Numbered from the stretch's first letter, positions 8,336-17,449 are shown. The stretch is DNA of 64,000 bases from Bacteroidaceae bacterium (GCA_017461605.1 JAFTXN010000003.1:124001-188000), one strand, 5' to 3'. Program-made: numbers and translations. Notes: generated by a model from the letters alone, not told the origin.

Positions 8336-8793
8336 AATACGTCAATCACGACATCGTTTTTCAGGAGTTTCCCGATGAAGTCACGTTGGCCATCAATCTG
8401 TCGGGCTGTCCCAACCGATGCCCCGGTTGCCATAGTCCGAAATTGCGCAACGACATTGGCGAAGCACTGACCGAGGAGCGGCTGAATTCTCTGTTGGAAG
8501 CCTATGTCGGCAGCATCACTTGCGTGGCATTGATGGGCGGAGACGGAGACCCCGAAGGCATTGTGCGATTGCTGAGAACGGTGCGCAAGATTTATCCCGA
8601 GCTTCGCACCGGCTGGTACTCGGGACGAGAACGCATGCCATCGGAGGAAGAACTCTCTGCTTTCGATTATGTGAAACTCGGAGCCTGGGTGGAAGCCCTC
8701 GGCCCCCTCTCATCTCCCACCACCAACCAACGGCTTTATCGGATTGACAACGGACAGGCCTGCGACATCACTCCACAAATGCAAAGACGCTAA
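8329..8793 (+). CDS. nrdG: Anaerobic ribonucleotide reductase activating protein (radical SAM)
   Basis: The 154-residue radical-SAM activase puts the glycyl radical on NrdD. The cluster motif CPNRCPGC (C27, C31, C34; CX3CX2C) lies in SGCPNRCPGCHSP, typical of NrdG. The MGGDGDPEG segment corresponds to the GGE-like S-adenosylmethionine-binding region. The start overlaps the end of nrdD by 7 nt, showing translational coupling in a two-gene operon. The length is normal for the family. Confidence 0.95.
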   Translation: MLKYVNHDIVFQEFPDEVTLAINLSGCPNRCPGCHSPKLRNDIGEALTEERLNSLLEAYVGSITCVALMGGDGDPEGIVRLLRTVRKIYPELRTGWYSGRERMPSEEELSAFDYVKLGAWVEALGPLSSPTTNQRLYRIDNGQACDITPQMQRR

Positions 8794-8847
8794 CCATCGG
8801 CACGCCCATCCCGCCGTTGCTCACACCCGGGCACAAGGCAAAAATGC

Positions 8848-8905
8848 GCAAGGCGTTTAGAAATTTCTGCAAGCACTGCAGAAATTTCTAAACGCCTTGC
8901 AGATT
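8848..8905. repeat. Family A perfect palindrome after nrdG
   Basis: A perfect 24-bp inverted repeat (8848-8871 and 8877-8900) has the 5-nt loop AGCAC. Arms read GCAAGGCGTTTAGAAATTTC and continue to TGCA. It is followed by a short T-rich tract, so it can also end the nrdDG transcript. The loop is the reverse complement of that of the copy at 58146, meaning the two copies lie in opposite orientation. Confidence 0.9.
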
Positions 8906-8941
8906 TTCATGGCTCGCAAAGGCGGATTTCTTTTATTTCTG

Positions 8942-8949
8942 TATTTTTG
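8942..8949 (+). promoter_or_regulatory. -7 box of the gltX promoter
   Basis: TATTTTTG matches TAnnTTTG and lies 27 nt before the gltX start. No clear TTTG is seen 19-21 bp upstream, so the call rests on the -7 box alone. Confidence 0.45.
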
Positions 8950-8976
8950 CAATAAATAAACTTAAAAACAGAAACA

Positions 8977-10488
8977 ATGGCCGAAAGAAAAGTCCGCGTA
9001 CGCTTTGCCCCCAGTCCCACGGGAGCGCTGCATATCGGCGGTGTGCGCACCGCCCTCTACAATTACCTCTTTGCTCGTCAGCATGGTGGCGAATTGGTGT
9101 TCCGCATCGAAGACACCGACTCCAACCGCTTTGTGCCAGGTGCCGAAGAGTATATCCTCGAATCGTTCCGCTGGCTCGGCATCCACTTCGACGAGGGTGT
9201 GAGTTTCGGCGGCGAGCATGGCCCCTATCGCCAGAGCGAGCGCCGCGACATCTATCGCAAGTATGTGGACCAACTCCTGACGGAGGGAAAAGCCTACATC
9301 GCTTTCGATACGCCCGAAGAACTGGACAAGAAGCGTGAAGAAATCCCCAATTTCCAATACGACGCCAAGACACGCCACCTGATGCGCAACTCGCTCACCC
9401 TGTCGCAGGAAGAAGTGCAGGCACTCATCGACGGTGGCACGCAGTATGTGGTGCGCTTCCTCATCGAGCCGGGACAGGATGTGCACGTCGACGACATCAT
9501 TCGCGGCGACGTGAAGATCAACTCCTCCATCCTAGACGACAAAGTGCTCTACAAGAGTGCAGACGGCCTGCCCACATACCACCTTGCCAACATCGTGGAC
9601 GACCATTTGATGGAAATATCACACGTCATCCGCGGTGAGGAGTGGCTGCCCTCAGCCCCCTTGCACGTGTTGCTCTATCGCGCCTTCGGCTGGGAAAACA
9701 CCATGCCCCGCTTTGCCCACCTGCCCCTGCTGCTCAAGCCCGACGGCAAAGGCAAACTCTCAAAGCGCGACGGCGATCGCCTGGGCTTCCCCGTGTTCCC
9801 GCTGGAGTGGCACGACCCCAAGACGGGCGACGTGAGCTCCGGTTATCGCGAGAGCGGATACCTGCCCGAAGCCGTGATCAATTTCCTCGCCCTGTTGGGA
9901 TGGAACCCCGGCACCGACCAGGAAATTCTGTCGATGGACGAACTGATTGCCCAGTTCGATCTGTCCAAGTGCAGCAAGGCCGGCGCACGCTTCGACTACG
10001 TCAAGGGACAATGGTTCAACCGCGAATACATCCTTGCCACCGATAACGAAAAGCTCGCCCCCGAGTTCTCGAAAATCCTCAGCGAAAACGGCATTAACGA
10101 AACGCCCGAGCGCGTAGCCGCCGTGGTAGGCATGATGAAGATGAAGAAGATCAACTTCATCCACGAGCTTTGGCCGCTCTGCGACTTCTTCTTCATCCGC
10201 CCCGAATACAGCATGGAGGACAAGTTCACCCGCAAGAACTGGAAAGATGGTGCGGCTGCCGAAATGCAGGAACTCGTGACACTGCTCGAAGGCTTGGACG
10301 ACTTCTCCGTAGAAAGCCAGAAAGCCGTGGTCGACGCATGGGCAGAGGCCGGCGACAAGCGCCCGTGGAACCCTTGGCGCGTTTGCCTGGTGGGTACCGG
10401 CAAGGGCCCCGACATGTACGAGCTGGCTGCTTTCCTCGGCAAGGAAGAGACACTGCAGCGCATGCGAAATGCAATTGAAGCACTATGA
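8977..10488 (+). CDS. gltX: Glutamyl-tRNA synthetase
   Basis: The 503-residue class I synthetase charges tRNA-Glu (and tRNA-Gln in organisms that lack GlnRS; this cannot be told from the sequence here). The HIGH-type motif is HIGG at 19-22 within [12 protein letters not shown]. The KMSKS-type motif is KLSKR at 260-264. The Rossmann core, the connecting domain and a C-terminal anticodon-binding region of ordinary length are present. It opens a rightward operon: the stop codon overlaps the start of the next gene (ATGA), and glycan genes follow. Confidence 0.97.
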   Translation: MAERKVRVRFAPSPTGALHIGGVRTALYNYLFARQHGGELVFRIEDTDSNRFVPGAEEYILESFRWLGIHFDEGVSFGGEHGPYRQSERRDIYRKYVDQLLTEGKAYIAFDTPEELDKKREEIPNFQYDAKTRHLMRNSLTLSQEEVQALIDGGTQYVVRFLIEPGQDVHVDDIIRGDVKINSSILDDKVLYKSADGLPTYHLANIVDDHLMEISHVIRGEEWLPSAPLHVLLYRAFGWENTMPRFAHLPLLLKPDGKGKLSKRDGDRLGFPVFPLEWHDPKTGDVSSGYRESGYLPEAVINFLALLGWNPGTDQEILSMDELIAQFDLSKCSKAGARFDYVKGQWFNREYILATDNEKLAPEFSKILSENGINETPERVAAVVGMMKMKKINFIHELWPLCDFFFIRPEYSMEDKFTRKNWKDGAAAEMQELVTLLEGLDDFSVESQKAVVDAWAEAGDKRPWNPWRVCLVGTGKGPDMYELAAFLGKEETLQRMRNAIEAL

Positions 10489-11363
10489 CCTACCATCTGC
10501 TCTCATTCCTCCTGAAACTTCTGTCGAGCATTCCTTTCAGCGTGCTCTACGTTCTGTCGGACGGATTGTTTTACGTCATCTATTACGTCGTCCGTTACAG
10601 ACGACCCGTTGTGCGTAGGAACCTGACGGAATCCTTCCCGGAGAAAAGCGAGCAAGAGATAATACGAATCGAGAAAGGCTTCTATCACTACTTTACAGAC
10701 CAAGTGCTCGAAAGCATCAAGATGGCCACCATCTCCCCGAAGGAGATGAGAAAACGCATGAAGTTTGTCAATCTCGATGCCGTCAGCGCCGTGCTGCACG
10801 GAGGACAGTCCATTGCGCTCTACATGGGGCACTATGGCAACTGGGAATGGGTCTCCTCCCTCCCACTCCACTTGGAAAACAACGTGGATGCCGTCCAGAT
10901 ATATCACCAATTGCGCAACGAAAATATGGACCGACTGATATTGCGCAATCGCGGCCGCATGGGAGCCATCAGTGTGGAGATGCGAAAAACGGCACGGTAT
11001 ATCACCGACATGGTATCGGCTCACAGAGTTTCCATCGTCGGATTTATCGCCGACCAATCGCCAAAGAAGAGAGAAGTGCGCCACTTCGTTCCGTTCCTGC
11101 ACCACAGCGTACCGGTGCTGACAGGCACTGAAAAAATCATCAAGCACTACGGACTGGAAGCCTGGTTCCTGAACTTGAGACGTGTGAAGCGAGGATACTA
11201 TGAAGCAGAGTTCGTGCAGCTGCACGAAGATCCCACGTCGCTGCCCGACTTCCAACTGACCGCACTCTACTACCAAATGCTGGAACAGATGATTGAAGCC
11301 TGTCCGGAACTCTACCTGTGGACGCACAAACGCTTCAAGCATGCCGTGAAACCGGAAGCGTAA
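10485..11363 (+). CDS. Lysophospholipid/lipid A acyltransferase family protein (LpxL/HtrB type)
   Basis: The 292-residue protein has one N-terminal hydrophobic segment (about residues 5-35) and the LPLAT catalytic motif HX4E at H116-E121 (HYGNWE). Family members add a secondary acyl chain to Kdo2-lipid IV(A) at the cytoplasmic face of the inner membrane. Bacteroidota lipid A is often penta-acylated, so one late acyltransferase of this kind is expected. It is translationally coupled to gltX (4-nt ATGA overlap), and 37 nt separate it from the first Stealth gene, placing it in a cell-envelope operon. Acyl chain length and position are not predictable. Confidence 0.85.
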   Translation: MTYHLLSFLLKLLSSIPFSVLYVLSDGLFYVIYYVVRYRRPVVRRNLTESFPEKSEQEIIRIEKGFYHYFTDQVLESIKMATISPKEMRKRMKFVNLDAVSAVLHGGQSIALYMGHYGNWEWVSSLPLHLENNVDAVQIYHQLRNENMDRLILRNRGRMGAISVEMRKTARYITDMVSAHRVSIVGFIADQSPKKREVRHFVPFLHHSVPVLTGTEKIIKHYGLEAWFLNLRRVKRGYYEAEFVQLHEDPTSLPDFQLTALYYQMLEQMIEACPELYLWTHKRFKHAVKPEA

Positions 11364-11400
11364 ACAGATACATCTCGAATATTCACAAAAAACGCTGAAT

Positions 11401-12393
11401 ATGGATATTGATTTTGTAATCACATGGGTCGATATGGACGATCCGAAATGGCAAGAAGACTTCGCGAAGTATTCCGGCAAAAAGGACAATACGAAAAACG
11501 GAGTTTCCAAAGCCCGTTTTCGCGACTACGGCTTCTTGAAGTATTGGTTCAGAGGCGTGGACAAATTTGCCCCATGGGTGCGCAAGATTCATTTTGTCAC
11601 GAGCGGCCAAAAGCCCGATTGGCTTGACGAAAGCAATCCTAAAATCAACTTGGTCAGTCACAGCGATTACATTCCGGCCCGCTTCCTTCCCACCTACAAC
11701 TCGGTGGTCATCGAGCGCTACTTGCACAAAATTCCCGACTTGGCCGACCATTTCGTCTACTTCAACGACGATTTCTACATCATCAACCACATCAGCACCG
11801 AGCGCTTTTTCAAGAACGGCCTGCCCTGCGACATCGCCACCTTCCAGTACAACCCATCGTGGTCGCAGTGGTATGTAAGAATAAAGAACAACTTGCGGAT
11901 CATCAACCGGCACTTCGACAAGAAAGAAGTGATGATGCGCGACCACGACAAATGGTTTCACAAGAGTTACGGCTCGCGAGCACGATTGAACTACCTGCTT
12001 AAGCCATACGGAAAGTTCATCACGCTGCGCACTCCTCACAATGCACAGCCCTACCTGAAGCGCACTTTCGAAGAAGTGTGGGCCGTGGCCGAACACGAAC
12101 TCACCGAGACATCGGTCAACAAGTTCAGGGCCTTGAACGATTACACCCCCGAACTGTTCCGCACTTGGCAGATCTGTCGTGGAAACTTCGAGCCATACAA
12201 CACGTATAGCGACACCAAGATGTTCCCGCTCATGATAAAATCCAAGCAAGCAATCAAGGCTATTCGCGAACAATCGTACACCCTGATTTGCCTGAACGAC
12301 AATATCCATATTCGCAACTACGAACAAGTGATGCGGGACATAAAAGATGCTTTCGAGACTATTCTGCCCGACAAATCAAGTTTTGAATTATGA
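11401..12393 (+). CDS. Stealth-family sugar-phosphate transferase
   Basis: The 330-residue protein shows the conserved blocks of the Stealth family. Block 1 is IDFVITWVDMDDPKW at the N terminus. Block 2 includes FRDYGFLKYWFRGVDKFAPW with FVTSGQKPDWL. Block 3 is FVYFNDDFYI. A fourth block follows near the C terminus. Stealth proteins (named for capsule transferases of pathogens, related to GlcNAc-1-phosphotransferase) transfer hexose-1-phosphate units in making surface glycans. No membrane segment is seen. The stop overlaps the next gene (ATGA). A divergent relative of the leftward copy at 13655-14605. Donor and acceptor are unknown. Confidence 0.88.
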   Translation: MDIDFVITWVDMDDPKWQEDFAKYSGKKDNTKNGVSKARFRDYGFLKYWFRGVDKFAPWVRKIHFVTSGQKPDWLDESNPKINLVSHSDYIPARFLPTYNSVVIERYLHKIPDLADHFVYFNDDFYIINHISTERFFKNGLPCDIATFQYNPSWSQWYVRIKNNLRIINRHFDKKEVMMRDHDKWFHKSYGSRARLNYLLKPYGKFITLRTPHNAQPYLKRTFEEVWAVAEHELTETSVNKFRALNDYTPELFRTWQICRGNFEPYNTYSDTKMFPLMIKSKQAIKAIREQSYTLICLNDNIHIRNYEQVMRDIKDAFETILPDKSSFEL

Positions 12394-13307
12394 ACAAAGC
12401 ACTCGCCGAAATCATCGCGGGAGTCATCCCTCACAAAATGACGCGCAACAGGTGGCGTGGCATCCTGCGCTACGGGCTTTGGCGCGCGCTGAAACTGAAA
12501 TACCGCATGGCACACGACACCACCCGGCCACAACATTACCTGGCAGTGTGTGCCATCGCCAAAAACGAGGGCCCGTATTTCGAAGAGTGGATTGAATGGC
12601 ACCGGAAACAGGGGGTGGAGAAATTCTACATCTACGACAACGAAAGCACAGACTGCACGAAGGAAGTGCTTGTACCCTATGTGGAAAAAGGCATCGTGGA
12701 CTACACTTTTTTTCCGGGAAGCAAGAAGCAACTGGCGGCCTACGATGATTGTTTCGAACAGCACCGTTTGGAAACTCGGTGGCTGGCCGTAATCGATTTG
12801 GACGAATTCATCCTGCCCATCAAGGACCGAAGCATCCCCGACTTCCTGCGACGCATGGAGAAATACTCGGTGGTCGAAATCAACTGGTTGGTGTATGGCA
12901 GCGGCGGCGCAAAGACCAAAGCTCCGGGATGCGTTATGGAGAGATTTCAACACCACTCGCTCCCTGAGCACAGGCTCAACACTCACGTGAAAAGCATTGT
13001 CGATCCGCGCCGAGTGTGCACCATGACCGGATGCCACGAGGCCGCACGTATATCGGGCAGCGCCGTCGATTCGCATGGCAGCCTCCTGAAAAAAGGTTTT
13101 CGCGACCGAAAGCCTCAACAGGACGTTATTCGCATCAACCATTATGCCGTGAAATCGTACGAGGAGTTTCTGTCCAAACGGGCACGCGGCCGAGCACGCA
13201 CCACGACCTTGCGCGATATGAATTACTTTGAGAGCTACGACCTTAACGACATCGAAGAAAATATCCCAATGGTGTGCCAAGAGAACGAGACGGCAGGTAA
13301 AGCATAG
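12390..13307 (+). CDS. GT92/DUF23-like glycosyltransferase
   Basis: This 305-residue protein is a GT-A-fold glycosyltransferase. It has AVCAIAKNEGPYFEEWIEWH near residue 52, a YDNESTDCT nucleotide-binding loop, and the metal-binding acidic motif IDLDEFILP. Later conserved features are GCHEA and INHYAVKSYEEF near the C terminus, typical of the bacterial GT92-like group. It is coupled to the Stealth gene by a 4-nt overlap and ends the gltX operon at a clear terminator. It probably adds a sugar to the same surface glycan; the sugar is not predictable. Confidence 0.85.
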   Translation: MNKALAEIIAGVIPHKMTRNRWRGILRYGLWRALKLKYRMAHDTTRPQHYLAVCAIAKNEGPYFEEWIEWHRKQGVEKFYIYDNESTDCTKEVLVPYVEKGIVDYTFFPGSKKQLAAYDDCFEQHRLETRWLAVIDLDEFILPIKDRSIPDFLRRMEKYSVVEINWLVYGSGGAKTKAPGCVMERFQHHSLPEHRLNTHVKSIVDPRRVCTMTGCHEAARISGSAVDSHGSLLKKGFRDRKPQQDVIRINHYAVKSYEEFLSKRARGRARTTTLRDMNYFESYDLNDIEENIPMVCQENETAGKA

Positions 13308-13378
13308 TATCACGCATTCATAACATCTCCGCCCCATTCCGAGAAGACCTACAAGCACACCGCATCCTCGAAATCACA

Positions 13379-13423
13379 ACACTGCGTTCTCCTCATTGCA
13401 TGAAGAGAACGCAGTGTCTTTTT
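13379..13423 (+). terminator. Intrinsic terminator of the gltX-glycan operon
   Basis: A 13-bp stem (13379-13391 with 13405-13417) is followed by CTTTTT. It lies 72 nt after the GT92-like gene. Confidence 0.85.
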
Positions 13424-13500
13424 GCTGTATGTTCGTTCGGCATCTGCTTTATTCCAATGGCATTTCACCCCCATCAGTATCGCAGAGGGGACAAAAGAGA

Positions 13501-13595
13501 ATGGCAGTAAGAAACGGCTACTGCCATCGTTACTGCCATTGTGCAAGGCTTTGAGAATTAAAAATTTGTCGTAAAAAATGGCAGTAGGGCAGTAA
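13501..13595. repeat. Cluster of ATGGCAGTA motifs in both orientations
   Basis: Within 95 bp the nonamer ATGGCAGTA occurs at 13501-13509 and 13578-13586, its inverse TACTGCCAT at 13519-13527 and 13531-13539, and a shortened GGGCAGTAA at 13587-13595. The gap 13424-13654 between the convergent glycan operons contains nothing else recognised. It could be a binding-site cluster, small hairpins or decayed repeat DNA. Confidence 0.5.
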
Positions 13596-13654
13596 AAACA
13601 TGAGAATAAACTTTCTGTGAGTGCTTACCCTCCTTACAACTTTTTGCGAAAGCG

Positions 13655-14605
13655 TTATCGCTCAAATCGAGACTTATCGGGAAAACGTTCTTCCAAGAAA
13701 GCCACAGCCCTCTGCCGGTCGCAATCGCTGGCATACTCCGAATCATTCATGCAAAAGAACGTTGGAGAATTCTTCCTGAACTTCACATAATCCTTTGGCT
13801 TGTGAATTCTGACAATCATCGACTCCTTTTGTGTCACATAGTGCAACTTGCCGCGTCCCTCTGCAAGGGCGATATATGAAAACGCGACACGTTGCACATC
13901 ATCATTGTTTCGCACCTTGTGCGTGATGTTGGCCAAAAACTCTTCGCGCAACGTTTCCTCCGCCACATGCCGGCAATCGCTACGAAGATAGGAGTCAATG
14001 TTGTGATGGGGCATACCTGTGAAGTAGACTCCGCACTTCTCAAAAACCAACTGCGACGCCCGCTCTACTTTCTTGCTATAATTCTTCAGGGGATTGCGGC
14101 GTATCTTTTCACGCCAAAACCAACGCAATTTTCGGAAAGGCTTTCGCGAAAATCGGATGATAGGGAAGCCTTCTTCCGTAAAGAAATCGCACGGTTGCAC
14201 ATCGCAGTTGAGCATTGTATCATCGTTTGCATAGATGAAATGCTCGGCAAGACCGGAAATTTGATACAAGTAGTGCTCAATCAGGTCGGAATTGAAACAA
14301 GGCAAACTCTCGGCAGGCATTATTTCGGTGTGGTCCACGATCTTCACTCGCGGATTGTTCGTGTCCAACCATTCGGGTCTTTGATTGTCGGTAACGATGT
14401 AGACATTTCGTATCCACGGGGCATGTTGTTCAATCGAGCGCAAACTGAATTTCAACTCGTCGTTGTTGGCATATCTGCCCTTGCAGTTGACGGACGAACT
14501 CTCCTCAGCCGCACCGATAAGAGCATTGCGCTTTGCTTGCCATGCCGGGTCGTTGCCATCCACCCAGAGATAAACAATATCTATATCGTATTTGTCAACC
14601 TTCAT
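13655..14605 (-). CDS. Second Stealth-family sugar-phosphate transferase
   Basis: With the start at MKVDKYDIDI the product is 316 residues. Block 1 is IDIVYLWVDGNDPAW, closer to the family consensus than the first copy. Block 2 has FSLRSIEQHAPWIRNVYIVTD and RPEWLD. Block 3 is FIYANDD. Near the C terminus YASDCDRQRAVAFLEERFP follows a conserved SPTFFCMND. The open frame could start 12 codons earlier, but the chosen ATG gives an 11-nt overlap with the preceding gene, the same overlap seen between the two upstream genes. It is the last gene of a leftward three-gene glycan operon facing the rightward one. Confidence 0.88.
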   Translation of the reverse strand: MKVDKYDIDIVYLWVDGNDPAWQAKRNALIGAAEESSSVNCKGRYANNDELKFSLRSIEQHAPWIRNVYIVTDNQRPEWLDTNNPRVKIVDHTEIMPAESLPCFNSDLIEHYLYQISGLAEHFIYANDDTMLNCDVQPCDFFTEEGFPIIRFSRKPFRKLRWFWREKIRRNPLKNYSKKVERASQLVFEKCGVYFTGMPHHNIDSYLRSDCRHVAEETLREEFLANITHKVRNNDDVQRVAFSYIALAEGRGKLHYVTQKESMIVRIHKPKDYVKFRKNSPTFFCMNDSEYASDCDRQRAVAFLEERFPDKSRFER

Positions 14606-15386
14606 CCTCGAGTCTTTGTTTGATTTCAGGGTAGTGTTCAAGAATTGCCTCGAGGGCCTTGCGATTTCTGTCGTCTCCCGGCTTCAGATTCTGTGTTTTC
14701 AGAGCAATTTCCCTGGGTTTCCCGATTTCGATGGTCTTGGCATGCCATCCCGGAACGGGCATCACATAAGTGCCCTTCATCACTGCAGCTGCCCAGAACC
14801 ACACATCGTCATTGGTGGGTGCCATTTGCATGAAGAGCGTGGGATCCAACATTGTTTCCTCCAAGACATGGGGTGGATATAGCACTCCCCCAACCCCGGT
14901 TTGCAATGCGTGAAAACTCAGGTGGTACTTCTTGAAGAGAAAGTCATGGAACTTATATTTCCGCCACTTGCTGTAGGGAAGCCCCAATTTCACTTTCCGG
15001 GCACGGTGAGCAATGATGGCTTTCGGCCGGTGCTTGTGCATTTGCACCAATCGCTTCAACATGTCCGGGTGATAGTCTATGTCATCATCGATTGTGACTA
15101 TAACATCTTCGGGAAAGTCGCTAAGTGCCGGTATCAACTTCTTATACGAACGTATGTCCCTCGGGTCAAACCTTACCTCAACAATGGGATTTTCAGCCAC
15201 GAGACTTTCAAGTTCGGGAGGGAGTATGCCTTCCGGAAATTTCCATGTATCCAAATACAGCACCACTTTATCAGGAAGCAACGTACCTCTCAAGACAGAC
15301 TTGATGGCTTGCACAGCATAGGGGATGGCTTCCGGAAAAGAGGTCAGCGAAACTATGATTTTCGCATTCTCAGTGCTATTGTTCAT
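14595..15386 (-). CDS. Glycosyltransferase, tandem paralogue 2
   Basis: A 263-residue cytoplasmic glycosyltransferase of GT-A type, closely related to the next upstream gene. Shared blocks include VVSLTSFP or IVSLTSFP at the N terminus, LLPDKVVLYL, DIRSYKKL, the metal-binding VTIDDDIDY, HRARK, YSKWRKY, LQTGVGGVLYPP and NDDVWFWAAAV. The last two resemble acceptor or donor loops of alpha-galactosyl or mannosyl transferases of surface polysaccharides, but no characterised relative is recognised. It overlaps the Stealth gene downstream by 11 nt and its paralogue upstream by 11 nt. Confidence 0.8.
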   Translation of the reverse strand: MNNSTENAKIIVSLTSFPEAIPYAVQAIKSVLRGTLLPDKVVLYLDTWKFPEGILPPELESLVAENPIVEVRFDPRDIRSYKKLIPALSDFPEDVIVTIDDDIDYHPDMLKRLVQMHKHRPKAIIAHRARKVKLGLPYSKWRKYKFHDFLFKKYHLSFHALQTGVGGVLYPPHVLEETMLDPTLFMQMAPTNDDVWFWAAAVMKGTYVMPVPGWHAKTIEIGKPREIALKTQNLKPGDDRNRKALEAILEHYPEIKQRLEDEG

Positions 15387-16164
15387 TATCGATTCTTTGT
15401 TTTACTATAGGGTATTTGTCAAGAATTGCCTTGAATGCCAAATCATTTCGGTCGGCTCCCGACTTGAAATTGATTGTTTTGAGCGACAGTGCGCGCGGCT
15501 TCCCCAACCCTTTCGGCTTGTTGTGGCCGAAAGGAACCGGTATCACCGGCACTTCATTGGCTACGGCCGCAGCCCAAAACCAGATATCGTCGGTGGTGGG
15601 GGCAAGCTTCGTGAACTGCTCCTCGTCGATCATTTCCCGGCACAGCGAGTGAGGGGGATAGAGCACACCGCCGACACCTGTCTGAATGTTTCTGTAAGAT
15701 GTGTGAATGCGTTTCCCCACGAAATGATACCAACGATATTTTCTCCACTTGCTATAAGGCTTGTCCGGCTTAATGAGTTTGGCTCTGTGCGCCAAGACGG
15801 CACGCGGATACTCCTTGTGCAGACGCAACAGGTCGCGGAGCATGTGCTTGTGATAAGCCACATCGTCATCGATGGTCACTATCACCGCTTCGGGAAAGTC
15901 CTTCAAGGCAGGATATAGCTTCCTGTACGAACGTATGTCCCTGGGGTAATCGCGTATCTCGAATAGAGGATTACTATCGGCCAAAGCCTGCAGTTCCTGC
16001 GGAAGACCTTGTTCACCAAATTGCGAGAAGGTCAAATATAGCACCACCTTATCGGGAAGCACGGAACCGCCGAGCACCGACTGAATGGCCCGTGTGGCAT
16101 AAGATATGGCTGCAGGGAATGAAGTTAAGGAAACAACCACTTGTTGGGATAACTCCGAATTCAT
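15376..16164 (-). CDS. Glycosyltransferase, tandem paralogue 1
   Basis: The 262-residue first gene of the leftward glycan operon is paralogous to the next gene along its whole length, with the same VSLTSFP, VLPDKVVLYL, DIRSYRKLYPAL, VTIDDDVAYH, YSKWRKYRW, IQTGVGGVLYPP and TDDIWFWAAAV blocks. Two similar enzymes side by side with 11-nt overlaps point to tandem duplication followed by divergence, probably to make two successive linkages or to use two acceptors. No signal peptide or membrane segment is seen. A -7 box lies 46 nt upstream. Confidence 0.8.
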   Translation of the reverse strand: MNSELSQQVVVSLTSFPAAISYATRAIQSVLGGSVLPDKVVLYLTFSQFGEQGLPQELQALADSNPLFEIRDYPRDIRSYRKLYPALKDFPEAVIVTIDDDVAYHKHMLRDLLRLHKEYPRAVLAHRAKLIKPDKPYSKWRKYRWYHFVGKRIHTSYRNIQTGVGGVLYPPHSLCREMIDEEQFTKLAPTTDDIWFWAAAVANEVPVIPVPFGHNKPKGLGKPRALSLKTINFKSGADRNDLAFKAILDKYPIVKQRIDNEQ

Positions 16165-16209
16165 ATTCTTCTTACAGAATTTTGATTTTTATTCTTTGGG
16201 TGAATATGA

Positions 16210-16217
16210 CAAAGGTA
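16210..16217 (-). promoter_or_regulatory. -7 box of the leftward glycan operon
   Basis: TACCTTTG on the minus strand matches consensus and lies 46 nt before the first glycosyltransferase start. No TTTG is found at the expected -33 distance. The rest of the gap 16218-16390 is AT-rich with no other recognised signal. Confidence 0.5.
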
Positions 16218-16390
16218 GTGCTTTATCTCTGAATAACTCTCATAACGCGAAGGAAATAATTGCGGTGCGACAAACTTTTTAGCTATCTGAAAAAACAAAG
16301 AAGGCGAAAATGGTTCTTCTCATCCATGATAAAAACAGCCGAATACCACACAGAGAATTAAGAAAAGCCGGCAAAAAATCTGACATATAC

Positions 16391-16432
16391 AAAACAACTC
16401 CGCCCTGCAGCGTTGGTGCACACAGGGCGGAG
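16391..16432 (-). terminator. Intrinsic terminator of mdh
   Basis: A 10-bp GC-rich stem (CTCCGCCCTG 16398-16407 with CAGGGCGGAG 16423-16432) read leftward is followed by TTGTTTTG. It begins 25 nt after the mdh stop codon. Confidence 0.75.
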
Positions 16433-16456
16433 CGTTTGTCGAGTTCTAACTACCGA

Positions 16457-17449
16457 TTAGAGATTCGGGTTGATGGAGTTCCATTCTGAAATAGCGGGAA
16501 CGATGCCGAGTGTAACGAGTTCGTCGCGCATCTTGCAGAGGTGCTCGTAAGAAGCATCAAGCTTTGCAATTTCGTCAGCAGTACCCACGGGCATCTTGTA
16601 CGAACAACCGTTCTTGTCGAGCACGGTGTCCATGGCCATCATGATGTGGTTGTACTTTTCGTTGCTCACGTAGGTTCCTGCGGGGAAGCGGAAGGGAGCG
16701 CCACCCATCACTGAGCGAATCATTTCCACGGAGAGGTAAGAAGGGCTCTGGAATGAAGAGCGACCGCGAAGCTTGATGATAGCAGCACCACCCTGCGTTA
16801 CGTCCTTCTTCATCTGTTCCCATTCTTCAGCAGGGAATTCAGCCGTACCGATAAGGTCGTTGAGGGGCTTGCCGGCCACCTTCACAGCGCTACCAAACAC
16901 TGCCATCTGTTCGCCGTGGCCACCATAAGTAGCACAACCGGTGATTTCGCTCTGCATTACGCCGAACTTCTTGGCGAGAGCGCTCTGAAGACGTGTGGTG
17001 TCGAGGCCTGCGAGTGTGGTAACCTGGCCGGGCTTCAAGCCGGAGTAGAGCAGGGTTACGAGACCGGTAAGGTCAGCAGGATTGAAGATGATTACAACGT
17101 GCTTCACATCGGGGCAGTAAGCCTTGATGTTCTTGCCGAGTTCTTCAGCAATCTTGCAGTTGCCTGCGAGCAGGTCTTCACGGGTCATACCCTCCTTGCG
17201 GGGAGCGCCACCTGAAGAGATGATGTACTTAGCATTGGTGAATGCTTCCTTCACATCGGTAGTAGCAGTGATGTTCACGTTGTCAAAACCACTCTGACGC
17301 ATCTCTTCTGCTACGCCTTCGGGTGAGAACACGTCGAAGAGGCAGATGTTAGAAGTGAGACCCATCATGAGGGCCGACTGAACCATGTTGGAGCCGATCA
17401 TACCGGCTGCGCCAACAATCACAAGTTTTTCGTCTGTTAAGAATTCCAT
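16457..17449 (-). CDS. mdh: Malate dehydrogenase
   Basis: The 330-residue NAD-dependent enzyme of the lactate/malate dehydrogenase family interconverts malate and oxaloacetate, a step in the reductive branch to succinate in Bacteroidota. It has the nucleotide-binding motif GAAGMIGSN at the N terminus, the substrate loop GGAPRKEGMTR, a GLDTTRLQ segment and the catalytic-histidine region YGGHGEQ. The open frame runs 41 codons further upstream, but the extra part lies between the promoter and MEFLTDEKLV and is not family-like, so the start at 17449 is preferred. It is transcribed alone from a promoter embedded in a family B repeat. Confidence 0.92.
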   Translation of the reverse strand: MEFLTDEKLVIVGAAGMIGSNMVQSALMMGLTSNICLFDVFSPEGVAEEMRQSGFDNVNITATTDVKEAFTNAKYIISSGGAPRKEGMTREDLLAGNCKIAEELGKNIKAYCPDVKHVVIIFNPADLTGLVTLLYSGLKPGQVTTLAGLDTTRLQSALAKKFGVMQSEITGCATYGGHGEQMAVFGSAVKVAGKPLNDLIGTAEFPAEEWEQMKKDVTQGGAAIIKLRGRSSFQSPSYLSVEMIRSVMGGAPFRFPAGTYVSNEKYNHIMMAMDTVLDKNGCSYKMPVGTADEIAKLDASYEHLCKMRDELVTLGIVPAISEWNSINPNL

